From Chitinophaga pinensis (GTDB lineage Bacteria; Bacteroidota; Bacteroidia; Flavobacteriales_D; Crocinitomicaceae), in assembly GCA_943324745.2 (NCBI GenBank), contig CALPMT020000004.1, positions 62,001 through 126,000 on the forward strand: a stretch of 64,000 nucleotides of DNA, read 5' to 3'. Positions 33,338 to 44,705 of this stretch are shown piece by piece; position 1 is the first letter of the stretch; every line of letters begins with the position of its first letter. The notes below the pieces were generated by a model. It worked only from the letters and a program-made list of their open reading frames with translations, had not been told where the DNA came from and did not search any database. Made by a program: the position numbers and the translations under genes.

Positions 33338-33363
33338 ACTATCAAAACAATGGCGTATCTGAG

Positions 33364-36300
33364 ATGCATTCTACCTATGAAAAAACACATTTTCAAGCAT
33401 ATTTAGAAGAATTATTAGCAATTCCTTCTTCAGATATTTTGGTACATTGTTGTACCGAAAATAAGCAACTGATTTACCTCGAAAAGCCAACGAATACATC
33501 GATTTCAGTTACACTTACTCCTGAATGGAAGCGTTTGTTAGCTTTTGCTTCATCGGTTCATAAGTCTACAGATACACATACGCTTTGTTTAGCCATCAAT
33601 ACAGTTTCACTAAAAGAGTACCAACAAACACCCATCTGGTTAGTGCCGCTACGTTATCGCATGCTGAAAAACACAAATAAACTGGAAATTACATTTGAAC
33701 TAGAAGATGCATTTCTTAATCCTTATTTGTCCATTGAGTTTAAAAAAAATCACGATGCTTCATTAGAAAACAAAGAGTTAGAGTCCTTTGAAGCGAAAAA
33801 TGAATCTATATACCAACAACTCTTAGCTTCTCACTACTCCATTTCGGAAGTAACAATTGTCGGAAATTTTCATCATCATCGTTTTTTAATGGTGAAGGAA
33901 CTGGAAGAACTTCAAACACAAATCCCGAGTGAATTGGTACAATCAATCCTTGGAAACGAAAATACTTCAATCGTTCCACTTATTTCTTTTGACGAAGGAA
34001 ACCTTACGTCTTTAGATCTTGATCAACAAAACGTCATTCAATTACTTGAACACCATAATTTGGTGGTGGAAGGTCCTCCAGGAACCGGAAAATCTGAATT
34101 GATTACGAATATTTTAGGGAAGCGTTTAACGTCAACAACGAGTCAATTAGTTGTTTCCGAAAAGAAAACAGCCTTAGAGGTCATTGCTAAAAAATTAGCT
34201 AAAAATGGCTTAGATCCTTACACATTTTTGCTTACGAGTGAAACGCGTTCGAAAGACTTGATTGCAAAACTTATAAGCACATGGAAAATACTTGAAATCA
34301 ACCTTCAGGATGTCCGACAGCCCTTGTATGTGGGACAACAAAAACGGGTGAACTTGCAACTTTTATTGGATAAATTAACGGCAAAAGAACTGGTTGGTGG
34401 AATTTCATACAGTACATTTTTAGGAATCCTTTCAGGAAAAGATCTCTCAAATGTACCTTACGTTTCACATGCTCCAGCGCTAAAAGATTGGTTACAAGAT
34501 GTCGAAAAAATCACGAAATTTTACGCGCAACATCCCCATATAAACACATTGAAATACTTCCAAAAAAAGTGTTTCGATTCATCCGTTCTGTTGGACGAAG
34601 TCATTGCAGCATTTATCGCGGAAGGTTTGTTTCTACATGAGTTATTTGGTGTTTCCACAATCTCCGAAGTAGAACAATTACTATCAGAAGTCGTTTATTC
34701 CCAAATCATCGAAAATGAGGTTGTCAAAAAACAGTTTGCGCTTTTTGAAAAAGATACAACGCGTAAAAAGTTTAAAAAACTGTACTTCGAACTTCAAAAA
34801 AAACAGAAAGAATTGGAGCTATTAAAAGCAGAAATTTCTGTGTGGAAATTGTTTCCGACAGACATCCAATTAAAAACTTGGGAATCCAATTTAACGAATG
34901 GTTCATGGTGGACGCGCAAAAAAACACACAAGCAAATTTCACAATACCTAAATGATACGAACTTACCCCTCCTTGATGTAATTCAACAAGCACGCGAATT
35001 TCTTCTAGTAAAAACAGAATTTTCAAAACTTGAAATTGATAGTTTGAATTTAGGCGTTCAACCCGTAAGTTCAGAATTAGAAAGTATTTATTCATGGGTC
35101 ATCCAATGGGAAAGTAACGAACTTTCAAAATTAAAAGAGGCCTCCAAACGTTCGGTGGAAGATCGCATCCAATTGATTGAGAATAATCACCGAATCAAGC
35201 AATTTATAGAAAATGTACGTACGTTTTTCATCATTTCTCCCCATGAATCCTACCTCGATTTTGGTCAAAACATCCGTGCGACATATACCCATTCACTTCC
35301 TTTTTCAACCTATTTGAATCAGCTTTCTACTTCGATGTATGGCATCATGCAACAAGCAACTACGTTTGATGAATTAGAGCAGCTAGTATTGAAATCACAT
35401 CTAGTTCAATTGGAGAATTTATTTCCCATGTTACGTCACTTTTCAGGGGAAGAACTAGGTCGCAAATTAGCTGACATCATCCAAATTGAACATGTTGATC
35501 AACAAGCATTTGTGACATTTATTCATGCACAACGGGCTGCACGTTTTCATGCTTTTCATCGTATTCTACAAACACCTAACAATAAATTAGCTGTTACTGA
35601 GAAGGAATTAAAAGCACGATTAAAAAAAGGAAAATCATTGTTGGTCAAGGAATTTGCTAAAACGAGACACACTAAATCTATCCGTGAATTGCTGAATTCG
35701 GATGCTAAAGAATGGATAGAACTCCTCATTCCAATATGGTTATGTACACCCGGACAAGTAGCTACCTCCTTCCCTATGGCTACATCCTTTTTTGAATTAG
35801 TTATTTTTGATGAAGCGAGCCAATTGCCTTTGACACATGCACTAGGCGCGTTACAACGAAGTGCACGCGCATTGGTTTGTGGGGATAGCAAACAGATGTC
35901 TCCCGGTAGTTATTTCTCTAAAAAAACGGAACAAATAGATGTATTACATCATGCTTCCTACTATTGGAAATCAACGACATTAACACACCATTATCGCAGT
36001 CAACACCCAGCATTGATTGAATTTTCAAACAAACATTTTTATCAAAACAAATTACGTGCCTATCCGACAGCACACCAACAAACACATCCCATTCGTTTGC
36101 ATTATTGTGAAGAAGGAGTATTTGTGGACCGAAAAAATCTGATCGAAGCTCAAACGCTTGCTTTTACTTTAGAAAATCAATTAAAAAACTCGGATAAATC
36201 AGTTGGAGTGGTTGCGTTTTCGCAGGAGCAGCTGACTTGTATTTGGGAGCAGCTAACGATTGAAGTACAAGAAAAAATCACAGCGCAGTTGGAACAGGGT

Positions 36301-36735
36301 ATTGGATTCTTTAAAACATTGGAGCATGTTCAAGGCGAGGAGTGTGAACAGCTTTTCATTTCCATTGGCTATGGAAAAAATGCGAAGGGCAAATTTCAGT
36401 TACGAATGGGGCCTCTCAATCGTCGGAATGGGCATCGCAGGCTCAACGTATTGTTTACCCGTGCACAACAAAACATCCATTTATTTACATCTGTAAAAGC
36501 ACAAGACTTCCCTATTTCTGACAATGAATCCATGCAATTATTGCGGTTATATTTACACGATGCCGAACAACTTTACACTGAAGAAAAATTCATATTTCCT
36601 TATGGATTACAAGCATTTGAACTCAATGCTCAACACGTAAAATTTGATTCAATTTATGCTACCATATCCAATGCTACAGAATTACTTACTTTTCACGCTG
36701 TAATGACACAAAGGGAATGGAAAATTAACTATTGA
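33364..36735 (+). CDS. large SF1 DNA/RNA helicase (Upf1/Dna2-like)
   Basis: A 1123-residue superfamily 1 helicase. Start at the ATG at 33364, because a TACCTTTG promoter lies upstream inside the longer frame. Motifs: Walker A VVEGPPGTGKSE at about 236, DEAS Walker B (LVIFDEASQLP) at about 812 and CGDSKQMSP shortly after, HYRSQHPALIEF at about 875, and the C-terminal LNVLFTRAQQNIHLFTS at about 1025. A roughly 570-residue insert between motif I and II is mostly helical and coiled-coil-like. The first 230 residues are unassigned. The AAA_11/AAA_12 core resembles Upf1/Dna2-type enzymes. It stands alone; a repair or defence role cannot be told apart. Confidence 0.88.
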   Translation: MHSTYEKTHFQAYLEELLAIPSSDILVHCCTENKQLIYLEKPTNTSISVTLTPEWKRLLAFASSVHKSTDTHTLCLAINTVSLKEYQQTPIWLVPLRYRMLKNTNKLEITFELEDAFLNPYLSIEFKKNHDASLENKELESFEAKNESIYQQLLASHYSISEVTIVGNFHHHRFLMVKELEELQTQIPSELVQSILGNENTSIVPLISFDEGNLTSLDLDQQNVIQLLEHHNLVVEGPPGTGKSELITNILGKRLTSTTSQLVVSEKKTALEVIAKKLAKNGLDPYTFLLTSETRSKDLIAKLISTWKILEINLQDVRQPLYVGQQKRVNLQLLLDKLTAKELVGGISYSTFLGILSGKDLSNVPYVSHAPALKDWLQDVEKITKFYAQHPHINTLKYFQKKCFDSSVLLDEVIAAFIAEGLFLHELFGVSTISEVEQLLSEVVYSQIIENEVVKKQFALFEKDTTRKKFKKLYFELQKKQKELELLKAEISVWKLFPTDIQLKTWESNLTNGSWWTRKKTHKQISQYLNDTNLPLLDVIQQAREFLLVKTEFSKLEIDSLNLGVQPVSSELESIYSWVIQWESNELSKLKEASKRSVEDRIQLIENNHRIKQFIENVRTFFIISPHESYLDFGQNIRATYTHSLPFSTYLNQLSTSMYGIMQQATTFDELEQLVLKSHLVQLENLFPMLRHFSGEELGRKLADIIQIEHVDQQAFVTFIHAQRAARFHAFHRILQTPNNKLAVTEKELKARLKKGKSLLVKEFAKTRHTKSIRELLNSDAKEWIELLIPIWLCTPGQVATSFPMATSFFELVIFDEASQLPLTHALGALQRSARALVCGDSKQMSPGSYFSKKTEQIDVLHHASYYWKSTTLTHHYRSQHPALIEFSNKHFYQNKLRAYPTAHQQTHPIRLHYCEEGVFVDRKNLIEAQTLAFTLENQLKNSDKSVGVVAFSQEQLTCIWEQLTIEVQEKITAQLEQGIGFFKTLEHVQGEECEQLFISIGYGKNAKGKFQLRMGPLNRRNGHRRLNVLFTRAQQNIHLFTSVKAQDFPISDNESMQLLRLYLHDAEQLYTEEKFIFPYGLQAFELNAQHVKFDSIYATISNATELLTFHAVMTQREWKINY

Positions 36736-37075
36736 TTTACACATTAACATTCGTACTTAAAACGTATTTTAATAATGGAAAAATAGCCTAATAAATGTCC
36801 ATTAGACCTAATTTTAAATTGGATTTTAAATTTCTTGTATTATTGAATGATTAATAGCTAGAACCAATCCTTTGAAATTTTAGAGGTTTAAAACAATGGT
36901 TCATCCGAAAGTAGCATTTGTTCGTGCTTCCAACAGACAACTAAAGGTTATTTTTGGACTACATAATTTTTTTTAATATATTTACATTGTAACTTGTTAA
37001 TTTACAACTTATTGAATACGGTTTTGACGTAAGTTTTTGTTTTTCAATTTTTTATATAAACTCTTTTATAATTAA
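36736..37075. other. 340-nt intergenic stretch
   Basis: AT-rich. Contains the leader of the giant surface protein gene. No gene, RNA fold or clear TAnnTTTG box was recognised; several partial boxes occur. No terminator with T run was seen for the helicase gene. Confidence 0.4.
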
Positions 37076-40000
37076 ATGTTTATTCGAAATAACTATATAT
37101 TCTTAATATTTTTTATTTCTTTTTACTCCTTTTCACAAAAATTTCCAAGTCTGAAAGAATTAAGTACAGGAAAAGGAAGCATTGGGGGGTTAGATCCTGT
37201 TTGGCTTATTTCTGAATATATTCCTCTTACGACAATTCCAACAAATCCGGATAGCTATACATATAAAAAAGCGTTAATAAATGCAAATTGCGCTCCAAAC
37301 GCTTGGGTGAACCCTTCATCATTGTCCGCTCCTGTAAATAATGGAAACTGGATCTCTTCACAGGGAGAAAGCTGTACAACAACAGGAATACCTGGAGGCT
37401 ACAGATTCTTTAGACTTCCTTTAAATCTTCCTGATTTATGTAATGGGATCACTCTAAGTAATAACTACACCCTATATTTCACAGGCTACGTGGATGATAA
37501 TATTGAAAATGTATATGTAAATGGTATCGCTAAAAACATTAAGGGAGGGAGTTATTCCAGTGCTTCTAAAATTGATTTTGCATTAAAAGACTCTTGGAAG
37601 GTGGGAGTCAATTACATCGATATTTTAGTTAAAAACAATCCGCCAGACAATGGCTCTGCTTCAAATCCTTATGGCTTATTGCTAGTTGCAGACCCTGTAA
37701 AATCAGCAACTACAGACTTAGACCAAGACGGAATACCCGATTTAACAGACCCTTGTCCATGCCAAAAATGGAGCGACCCAAGTACCTGCTCCCCTTCATG
37801 CGCAAGCTCCGGAATCACCACTTCCACACAACCTAACAATCAAACTGGCTGCGCTGGAAGCTACGTCAGTTTTATAGCGAATGCTAATGCTTCTAAATTT
37901 CAATGGAAAGAAAGTCGAGACAATGGCGTAACATTTACATCCATTAACAATGGCGGGGTATATAGCGGTGCTCAATCCAGCACACTAAACATTAATGGAA
38001 TTACGGATAATTACAACGGATATATCTATAAATGTTTCTTTTTAAGTACCTCAAATTGCATCGATAGTTCAAATACTGCTTCGGTTACAATAACCCCTGT
38101 CCAAACAACAACTACCAACACTATTTCTATATGCAAAGGAGGCTCAACAACATTAACTGCTACAACTAGTCCACTTGCTAATTACTCCTACATTTGGCAG
38201 GTTCCAGCAGGAGTCCCCTTGCCTGGCAATGTAAATACCTTTAACACTTCATTTCCAGGAACCTATACCGTAAATGTATTCGCACCAAATAATTTGATTT
38301 GTAATGCTGATTTTGAAGATAATCAGGTTACTAGTACTGCTAATTCTGCAATTGCTAAAAATGGAGATATCTCATGCTGGACAACTACTGCAACAGATAA
38401 TAAAATCGAGGTCTGGAATAATGGGTTTCAAGGTGTTTCTTCTTATAGTGGAAAACAATTCATCGAAATAAATGCTACACAAGCAGCATCCATATACCAA
38501 GATTTTTCAGGCATTGCAGGCACCCAGCTAGCAATCTCTTTTGCACACCGAGGTAGAGAAGGTGTAGATGTTATTAAAGTTGAAATAGGGCCTCCTACAG
38601 GTCCTTTTGTCTCTTTAGGAAATTACTCCGATGGTAAAGCTTGGGGATATTACACCACAAATTTCACCCTACCTACAACCGAGAAATATAGACTAAAATT
38701 CACAGCTGTTTCAACTACCACATTAGCAGGAAGTGGTTGTGCTTCAAACCCTTTATCTTGTGGCAATTTCCTAGACGCAATCTCCATCAAAACATCCACT
38801 TGCGCAAACACTTCCAAAGAATTTATTGTTAACGAAATACCACTACCAATTGCCCAAATTACTGGGGCAAATACTGTATGTAAAAATGATGCCTCACCAA
38901 CACTAACTTTTACGGGTAGTAACGGGACAGCTCCCTATATATTCACCTACTCCATCAATGGCGGTGCAAACAAAACAATCACAAGTACAGGAAACATTGC
39001 CACTTTAGCTATTCCAACCACCACAGTTGGTGAATCGACATATAAACTAATTTCTGTCAAAGAAGGATCTTCACTAACTTGTTCACAAGCACTTACCAGC
39101 ACTCTGACTTATAAAATCCTTCCAATTTCGGTAGGTGGAACACTCAGTAAAGATCAAACGATATGCGCAGGAAGTACTCCTACGCTGCTCACACTAACTG
39201 GAAATGTTGGATCAGTTACAAAATGGCAATCCTGTGAAGTACCAAATACAACCTGGACCGACATTACGAATACTACCGCAAGTTATACTCCAAGCACACT
39301 AACAAAAACGACTAAGTTTAGAGTTGAGGTGAAAAATGACATCTGTAGTCCAGAATACTCCAATGAAATAACCATCACGGTAGATGAAAAATCTATAGGC
39401 GGAACGATTTCTTCAGATCAAACGATTTGTGAAACGGCAACACCAGCTACACTAACACTTTCAGGAAACACCGGACAACTGAAAAAATGGCAATTTAGTA
39501 CAACTCCTTTTTCAATATGGTTGGATATTTCAAACTCTACAACGACGTATACACCACCAAAATTAACAAGCAACACAAAATATAGAGCAGTTATTCAAAA
39601 TGGTGTTTGTCCAGAAGCATACGCGCTACCTGCAACCATCTCTATCCTTGCATTGGAAAAATTAAATGTTAGTTGTGGACTGAGCTCAACCACTGATGTA
39701 GAATTTACCTGGACAGATATCACCAACGAAACATCTTACGATTACACTTACTCGATTGCAGGTGGATCTAGTCTCACAGGCCACGCTAATAGTAATGCCA
39801 CCTCGGTGACTATTCCTGTTACAGCAGACGGACAAACTGTAGAAATAACATTAACACCTACTGGTGCTACATGTGCTCAACCGGAAACAAAAAATTGTAT
39901 TTCTAAAACATGTCCTACACCAAGAACAAATCAACTTACAGAAATCAACGTTTGCTCTGGTGGATCAATAAACATACCTCCATTCACAAGTCCACTAAGT

Positions 40001-42727
40001 GATGCCGCAACCTCCTATACCTGGAGAGTCAATTACCCTGGATTTTCAATCGGTACATCCGGTACCCAAAGTGTCCCATACGTCAGCATAAGTAACAGTA
40101 TTCCGCCTTCATTTACAGCTCCTACGACTACCACTCCAATCATCGCAACATTTTCAGTAAATGCTGCAAACGCAACCTGTACTGGTCCAACTATGAATTT
40201 TAAAGTCATCATCAACCCCCTACCTACTTTAAATATTACCAATGATGGACCTATATGTAGTGGTGTACGTCCCATCCAATTAAATGAAAATAGTGGAAAC
40301 GGGATAAGTTGGTCTTGGACTAAAACCGGTAGCGGCATCCTATCTTCAACTACCATAAATAATCCCACCATAAGTAATGCAACACATGGAGATGTTGTTA
40401 CCGTTGAAGCAAGAGATGCAAATAATTGTATAAACACTGCTTCAACAAGCTTAGTAATCTATGCATTACCGACTATTAATGCTGGAAATGATCAAATAAT
40501 GTGTAGCGGTAATTCAATCACACTTTCAGGAAGTGGTGGAATAAATTATAGTTGGGATCAATCTGTAGTGAATGGCATTGCTTTCAAACCCACTATCACA
40601 AATCTGTATACGGTAACTGGAATAGATCTTAATAAATGTTCAAATACAGATCAAGTACAGATCGTTGTAAACCCAACTCCTAGTATCAATATCGTTAACC
40701 TAAACGTTTGTTCGGGAATTCCTTTCGAAATCGCTCCGTTGGATATTATCAATGGACAAATTGTCCCTAGTGCAACGAACTATACGTGGACAACATCTAC
40801 ACCAATAAACATATCTGGCGCAAGTAATCAACCAGTTGCTCAAAATAAAATTTCAGGAACCTTAACAAATGGCAGTGCTAGTGCCGAAACGATTTCATAT
40901 ACCGTCACTGCACACAACGGAACATGTACCTCTGATTTTAACGTGAATGTGAACCTTTATCCTTTACCAGAGTTCACGCCTTCCGCACGAAGTAAGTGTA
41001 TTAACGAACCGTTGTATGTGAAAGCAAATCTTGCATCGGTATCCTCATTAGTATGGAATGGTCCTGCTTCCTTTACAAAAACCGAAACGAATGACAATGA
41101 AATTTTAGTCTCTAATCTTGCTTCAAGTTCACATCAAGGACTTTATACGGTAGTAGCAAAAGATTTAAATGGATGTGAAAATACTAAGACTATGAATGTT
41201 AGTATTAATCAACTCCCAGTAATTGATGCTGGTACAAATTTTAGCATCTGTAATAATGAAGCTGTCACGCTAAAAGGATCAGGGGGCGTAAAATATACGT
41301 GGGATAATTCAGTGGAAGATGGAATTACCTTTCTTCTCAACTCCAATAAAACGTTTAAAGTCATCGGTGAAGATGCGAATGGATGTAAAAATACAGATCA
41401 AATAAACATTAATGTAAATCCACTCCCTGACTTTATGCTGAGTGTTAATGAACCTTGTGAAAAACAAGACCTTATTTTTAAGGTAGACCTAACCGGTAAT
41501 CCATCGACGGCCGGTATCTTGTCGTCGGATTGGAAAGGTCCAAATAATTTCACCTCCACTTCGCTCACACCCACGATTCCAAATGCTGGATTAATAGATA
41601 CCGGTTATTATACTTTTAATTTGAAGGACAACAACTTATGTTCAACTGTAAAATCGATCCATGCAACAGTTAATCGAATCGATACCATACATATTTTAGA
41701 TATTCCTCCAAAATGTATAAATGATAATCCCTTCATATTACCTATCACTAATATTACTGGTGGAACTTGGAGTTCTAAAGATAATACCAGTATCCTTAAC
41801 CCGACCACTGGACTTTTTGCACCATCCAAATCAACACCTGACCCTAACAATAAGGTTGAAATTTCATATACAACAGCGACGATCTTCCCTCCAAGGAAAT
41901 GTCCTAGCTCTAAAACGAAAGAAGTCATTATAAACCCCATTCCCGATAGTAATTTTTACGCAACTAAAACAATACTATGTATCGATGATACCCTGCATTT
42001 AATCGTCAACAATCCGATGACGCATGTGAATTATACATGGGATTTAGGGAATGGAACTATGCTCAACCATGATCACCCTTTCAATTACCTTTATACAAAT
42101 GATGGTGATTTTACAATTAAGCTAGAAGCTAAACTTGCTAATTGTAAAGTAAGTAAAACAATGAAAAATTATATCCACATCATTCCTAAACCTTCGTACG
42201 TAAATTTTTCCCAAAGCGCAACTGAAATTGACTTTTATAATCCAGATATTCAGTTTACTTCAACTACAAATGGTAAATACGTTTATTGGAATTTTGGAGA
42301 CGAAACTTTTTCTACTAGCAACAACCCATCTCATAAATTCCCAGAAGTTCCAGGAAATTACATCATCGAATTAACTGCTTCCAATATGGAGAAAAACCAC
42401 TGTAGTGCTTCGGTGAAACATTCGATTTTTATGCCTGAACCTTTAATCTATTTCATTCCAAATTCTTTTACACCAAATGGAGATGAAATAAATAATGTTT
42501 TTCTGCCCATTTTCACCTCTGGATATGATCCTCAGAATTACTCGTTCTACATCTATAACAGATGGGGTGAACTTATTTTTGAATCACATAACTCCCAAAT
42601 TGGTTGGGACGGAACCTACGGTGATCATATCGTTGAAAATGACACCTATACTTGGAAAGTAGAATTCAAGGAAAAATTACAAAACTATAACCATCTGAAG
42701 ACTGGACACGTAAATATCATTCGATAG
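37076..42727 (+). CDS. giant secreted surface protein with gliding-motility-type C-terminus
   Basis: An 1883-residue exported protein. A signal peptide (residues 1-20) is followed by a domain with DLDQDGIPDLTDPC, a thrombospondin-type-3-like calcium site (about 218-231), then Ig-like modules with conserved Cys and repeated LxGxxG... and NPLP-type linkers (INPLPTL, VNPTPSIN, VNPLPDF and INPIPDS), about ten in number, a PKD domain (WNFGDETFSTSNNPSHKFPEVPGNYIIEL, about 1741), and a C-terminal gliding-motility-associated (CHU_C/T9SS type B) domain: PNSFTPNGDEINNVF, FYIYNRWGELIFES and WDGTYG. Exported by T9SS; probably an adhesin. Ser/Thr/Asn-rich. Confidence 0.9.
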   Translation: MFIRNNYIFLIFFISFYSFSQKFPSLKELSTGKGSIGGLDPVWLISEYIPLTTIPTNPDSYTYKKALINANCAPNAWVNPSSLSAPVNNGNWISSQGESCTTTGIPGGYRFFRLPLNLPDLCNGITLSNNYTLYFTGYVDDNIENVYVNGIAKNIKGGSYSSASKIDFALKDSWKVGVNYIDILVKNNPPDNGSASNPYGLLLVADPVKSATTDLDQDGIPDLTDPCPCQKWSDPSTCSPSCASSGITTSTQPNNQTGCAGSYVSFIANANASKFQWKESRDNGVTFTSINNGGVYSGAQSSTLNINGITDNYNGYIYKCFFLSTSNCIDSSNTASVTITPVQTTTTNTISICKGGSTTLTATTSPLANYSYIWQVPAGVPLPGNVNTFNTSFPGTYTVNVFAPNNLICNADFEDNQVTSTANSAIAKNGDISCWTTTATDNKIEVWNNGFQGVSSYSGKQFIEINATQAASIYQDFSGIAGTQLAISFAHRGREGVDVIKVEIGPPTGPFVSLGNYSDGKAWGYYTTNFTLPTTEKYRLKFTAVSTTTLAGSGCASNPLSCGNFLDAISIKTSTCANTSKEFIVNEIPLPIAQITGANTVCKNDASPTLTFTGSNGTAPYIFTYSINGGANKTITSTGNIATLAIPTTTVGESTYKLISVKEGSSLTCSQALTSTLTYKILPISVGGTLSKDQTICAGSTPTLLTLTGNVGSVTKWQSCEVPNTTWTDITNTTASYTPSTLTKTTKFRVEVKNDICSPEYSNEITITVDEKSIGGTISSDQTICETATPATLTLSGNTGQLKKWQFSTTPFSIWLDISNSTTTYTPPKLTSNTKYRAVIQNGVCPEAYALPATISILALEKLNVSCGLSSTTDVEFTWTDITNETSYDYTYSIAGGSSLTGHANSNATSVTIPVTADGQTVEITLTPTGATCAQPETKNCISKTCPTPRTNQLTEINVCSGGSINIPPFTSPLSDAATSYTWRVNYPGFSIGTSGTQSVPYVSISNSIPPSFTAPTTTTPIIATFSVNAANATCTGPTMNFKVIINPLPTLNITNDGPICSGVRPIQLNENSGNGISWSWTKTGSGILSSTTINNPTISNATHGDVVTVEARDANNCINTASTSLVIYALPTINAGNDQIMCSGNSITLSGSGGINYSWDQSVVNGIAFKPTITNLYTVTGIDLNKCSNTDQVQIVVNPTPSINIVNLNVCSGIPFEIAPLDIINGQIVPSATNYTWTTSTPINISGASNQPVAQNKISGTLTNGSASAETISYTVTAHNGTCTSDFNVNVNLYPLPEFTPSARSKCINEPLYVKANLASVSSLVWNGPASFTKTETNDNEILVSNLASSSHQGLYTVVAKDLNGCENTKTMNVSINQLPVIDAGTNFSICNNEAVTLKGSGGVKYTWDNSVEDGITFLLNSNKTFKVIGEDANGCKNTDQININVNPLPDFMLSVNEPCEKQDLIFKVDLTGNPSTAGILSSDWKGPNNFTSTSLTPTIPNAGLIDTGYYTFNLKDNNLCSTVKSIHATVNRIDTIHILDIPPKCINDNPFILPITNITGGTWSSKDNTSILNPTTGLFAPSKSTPDPNNKVEISYTTATIFPPRKCPSSKTKEVIINPIPDSNFYATKTILCIDDTLHLIVNNPMTHVNYTWDLGNGTMLNHDHPFNYLYTNDGDFTIKLEAKLANCKVSKTMKNYIHIIPKPSYVNFSQSATEIDFYNPDIQFTSTTNGKYVYWNFGDETFSTSNNPSHKFPEVPGNYIIELTASNMEKNHCSASVKHSIFMPEPLIYFIPNSFTPNGDEINNVFLPIFTSGYDPQNYSFYIYNRWGELIFESHNSQIGWDGTYGDHIVENDTYTWKVEFKEKLQNYNHLKTGHVNIIR

Positions 42728-42957
42728 GTTTATCAATATATACCCTACTATCGAATGATTTATCCCTAGACAAGGACTTGTGAAATCAATAAGTATATTT
42801 TTTCATTGATGGAAAAAACTAACTTTTCAAGCGATGCGTATTTACTGATCTACAAAAAGTAGTGGTTTTCCTATTTTGTTAGGTCCTAAAAGGTTTACGG
42901 ATAGACATTAAAATCAAAAAAAACCTATCTTTACGGTAAATTTTTAGCAAAAAAACC

Positions 42958-44673
42958 ATGAGTGCAATCGAACTTTCAGAACAAGAAATTCAACGTAGAG
43001 ATAAATTAGACAAATTACGCGCGTTAGGAATCAATCCGTACCCTGCAGATTTATATCCGGTAACAGACACAGCAAGTGCTATTTCTGAAAACTTCGAAGA
43101 CGGTAAAACGGTTTGCATTGCAGGTCGTTTGATGAGTCAACGCATCATGGGAAAAGCATCGTTTGCGGAATTATTGGATAGTACTGGTCGTGTACAAGTA
43201 TACTTCAACCGCGATGAATTGTGTCCTGGCGAAGATAAAACATTATACAACGAGGTTTTCAAAAAATTGTTAGACCTAGGAGATTTCGTAGGGGTAAAAG
43301 GATATGTATTCAAAACACAAGTAGGTGAAATTTCGATACACGTACAAGAATTTACCTTGTTATCGAAAGCATTAAAACCACTTCCGTTACCTAAAACAGA
43401 TGCAGAAGGAAATACACACGATGCATTTACCGATCCTGAATTGCGTTACAGACAACGTTATGTAGATTTAGTGGTAAACCCACATGTAAAAGATACGTTC
43501 ATCAAACGTACGAAAGCAATGACTTCGATGCGTAATTTCTTCAATGAAAAAGGGTATTTAGAAGTGGAAACTCCTATTTTACAGCCAATTCCAGGTGGAG
43601 CATCTGCTCGACCATTTATGAGTCACCACAATGCATTAGACATTCCATTATACTTACGTATTGCCAATGAATTATACTTAAAACGTTTGATCGTTGGTGG
43701 ATTTGATGGTGTGTATGAATTCGCGAAAGATTTCCGTAACGAAGGAATGGACAGAACGCATAATCCAGAATTTACCGTAATGGAAATTTATGTAGCCTAC
43801 AAAGACTACAACTGGATGATGGATTTCACTGAACAAATGATTGAGAAAGTAGCAACGGATGTTTGTGGAAGCACAGAAATCACGGTTGGACCAAATAAAA
43901 TATCCTTAAAAGCACCATTCAAACGTATCTCCATGCGTGATTCTATTTTGGAATTCACCGGATTTGACATTTACGGAAAAGACGAAGATGAATTACGTGC
44001 TGCTGCAAAAGGTATGGGCATCGAGGTAACAGAATCGATGGGGAAAGGAAAATTAATCGATGAAATCTTTGGGGAAAAATGTGAAGGAAACTACATCCAA
44101 CCAACGTTCATTACGGATTACCCAATCGAAATGTCTCCATTGTGTAAAAAACACCGCGATAACCCAGAATTAACGGAGCGTTTTGAGTTGATGATCAATG
44201 GAAAAGAAGTTGCTAATGCATATTCTGAGTTGAACGATCCAATCGACCAACGCGAGCGTTTTGAAGAGCAATTGCGTTTGTCTGAAAAAGGCGACGACGA
44301 AGCCATGTTTATCGATCAAGACTTCTTACGTGCCTTAGAGTACGGTATGCCACCAACATCCGGTATGGGAATTGGTATCGATCGTTTGGTGATGTTGTTA
44401 ACTAACAATTCATCGATTCAAGAAGTATTGTTCTTCCCACAAATGCGTCCAGAAAAATTTCAAACAGGACCAGACTTGAAAGCATTCCAATCGCTTGGAG
44501 TTCCTGGTACTTGGGCGGAACACATGACAAAAGCAGGTTTCGCTAGCGTAGAAGAATTGTTAGAAGCAAAACCTACGGCAGTGCACCAAAAATTGAACGG
44601 CTACAGAAAGAAAAATAAATTGGAAATTCCAGCCTTGTTGATTGAAGAGGTGGAAGCGTGGTATGCGAAGTAA
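42958..44673 (+). CDS. lysS: lysyl-tRNA synthetase, class II, with C-terminal extension
   Basis: A 571-residue LysRS. The N-terminal OB-fold anticodon domain covers about 45-150 ([22 protein letters not shown]). The catalytic core has motif 2 [20 protein letters not shown] and motif 3 [13 protein letters not shown]. After the core (about 505) there is an extra segment of some 65 residues ([26 protein letters not shown] then [22 protein letters not shown]) that resembles helix-hairpin-helix/SAM-like DNA- or RNA-binding modules. E. coli LysS has about 505 residues, so this is an extension. Start ATG preceded by an A-rich leader; TATCTTTA at 42930-42937 is a possible, imperfect -7 box. Confidence 0.96.
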   Translation: MSAIELSEQEIQRRDKLDKLRALGINPYPADLYPVTDTASAISENFEDGKTVCIAGRLMSQRIMGKASFAELLDSTGRVQVYFNRDELCPGEDKTLYNEVFKKLLDLGDFVGVKGYVFKTQVGEISIHVQEFTLLSKALKPLPLPKTDAEGNTHDAFTDPELRYRQRYVDLVVNPHVKDTFIKRTKAMTSMRNFFNEKGYLEVETPILQPIPGGASARPFMSHHNALDIPLYLRIANELYLKRLIVGGFDGVYEFAKDFRNEGMDRTHNPEFTVMEIYVAYKDYNWMMDFTEQMIEKVATDVCGSTEITVGPNKISLKAPFKRISMRDSILEFTGFDIYGKDEDELRAAAKGMGIEVTESMGKGKLIDEIFGEKCEGNYIQPTFITDYPIEMSPLCKKHRDNPELTERFELMINGKEVANAYSELNDPIDQRERFEEQLRLSEKGDDEAMFIDQDFLRALEYGMPPTSGMGIGIDRLVMLLTNNSSIQEVLFFPQMRPEKFQTGPDLKAFQSLGVPGTWAEHMTKAGFASVEELLEAKPTAVHQKLNGYRKKNKLEIPALLIEEVEAWYAK

Positions 44674-44705
44674 ATCATAAAAATTCATTCTAAAATCATA
44701 AAAAA

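Noticed and set aside
40033-40437. 134-codon minus-strand frame in the giant surface protein gene
   Set aside because: Antisense to conserved Ig-like modules; composition not credible.
42930-42937. TATCTTTA as lysS -7 box
   Set aside because: The last base deviates from TAnnTTTG and no -33 element was found; mentioned under lysS only.
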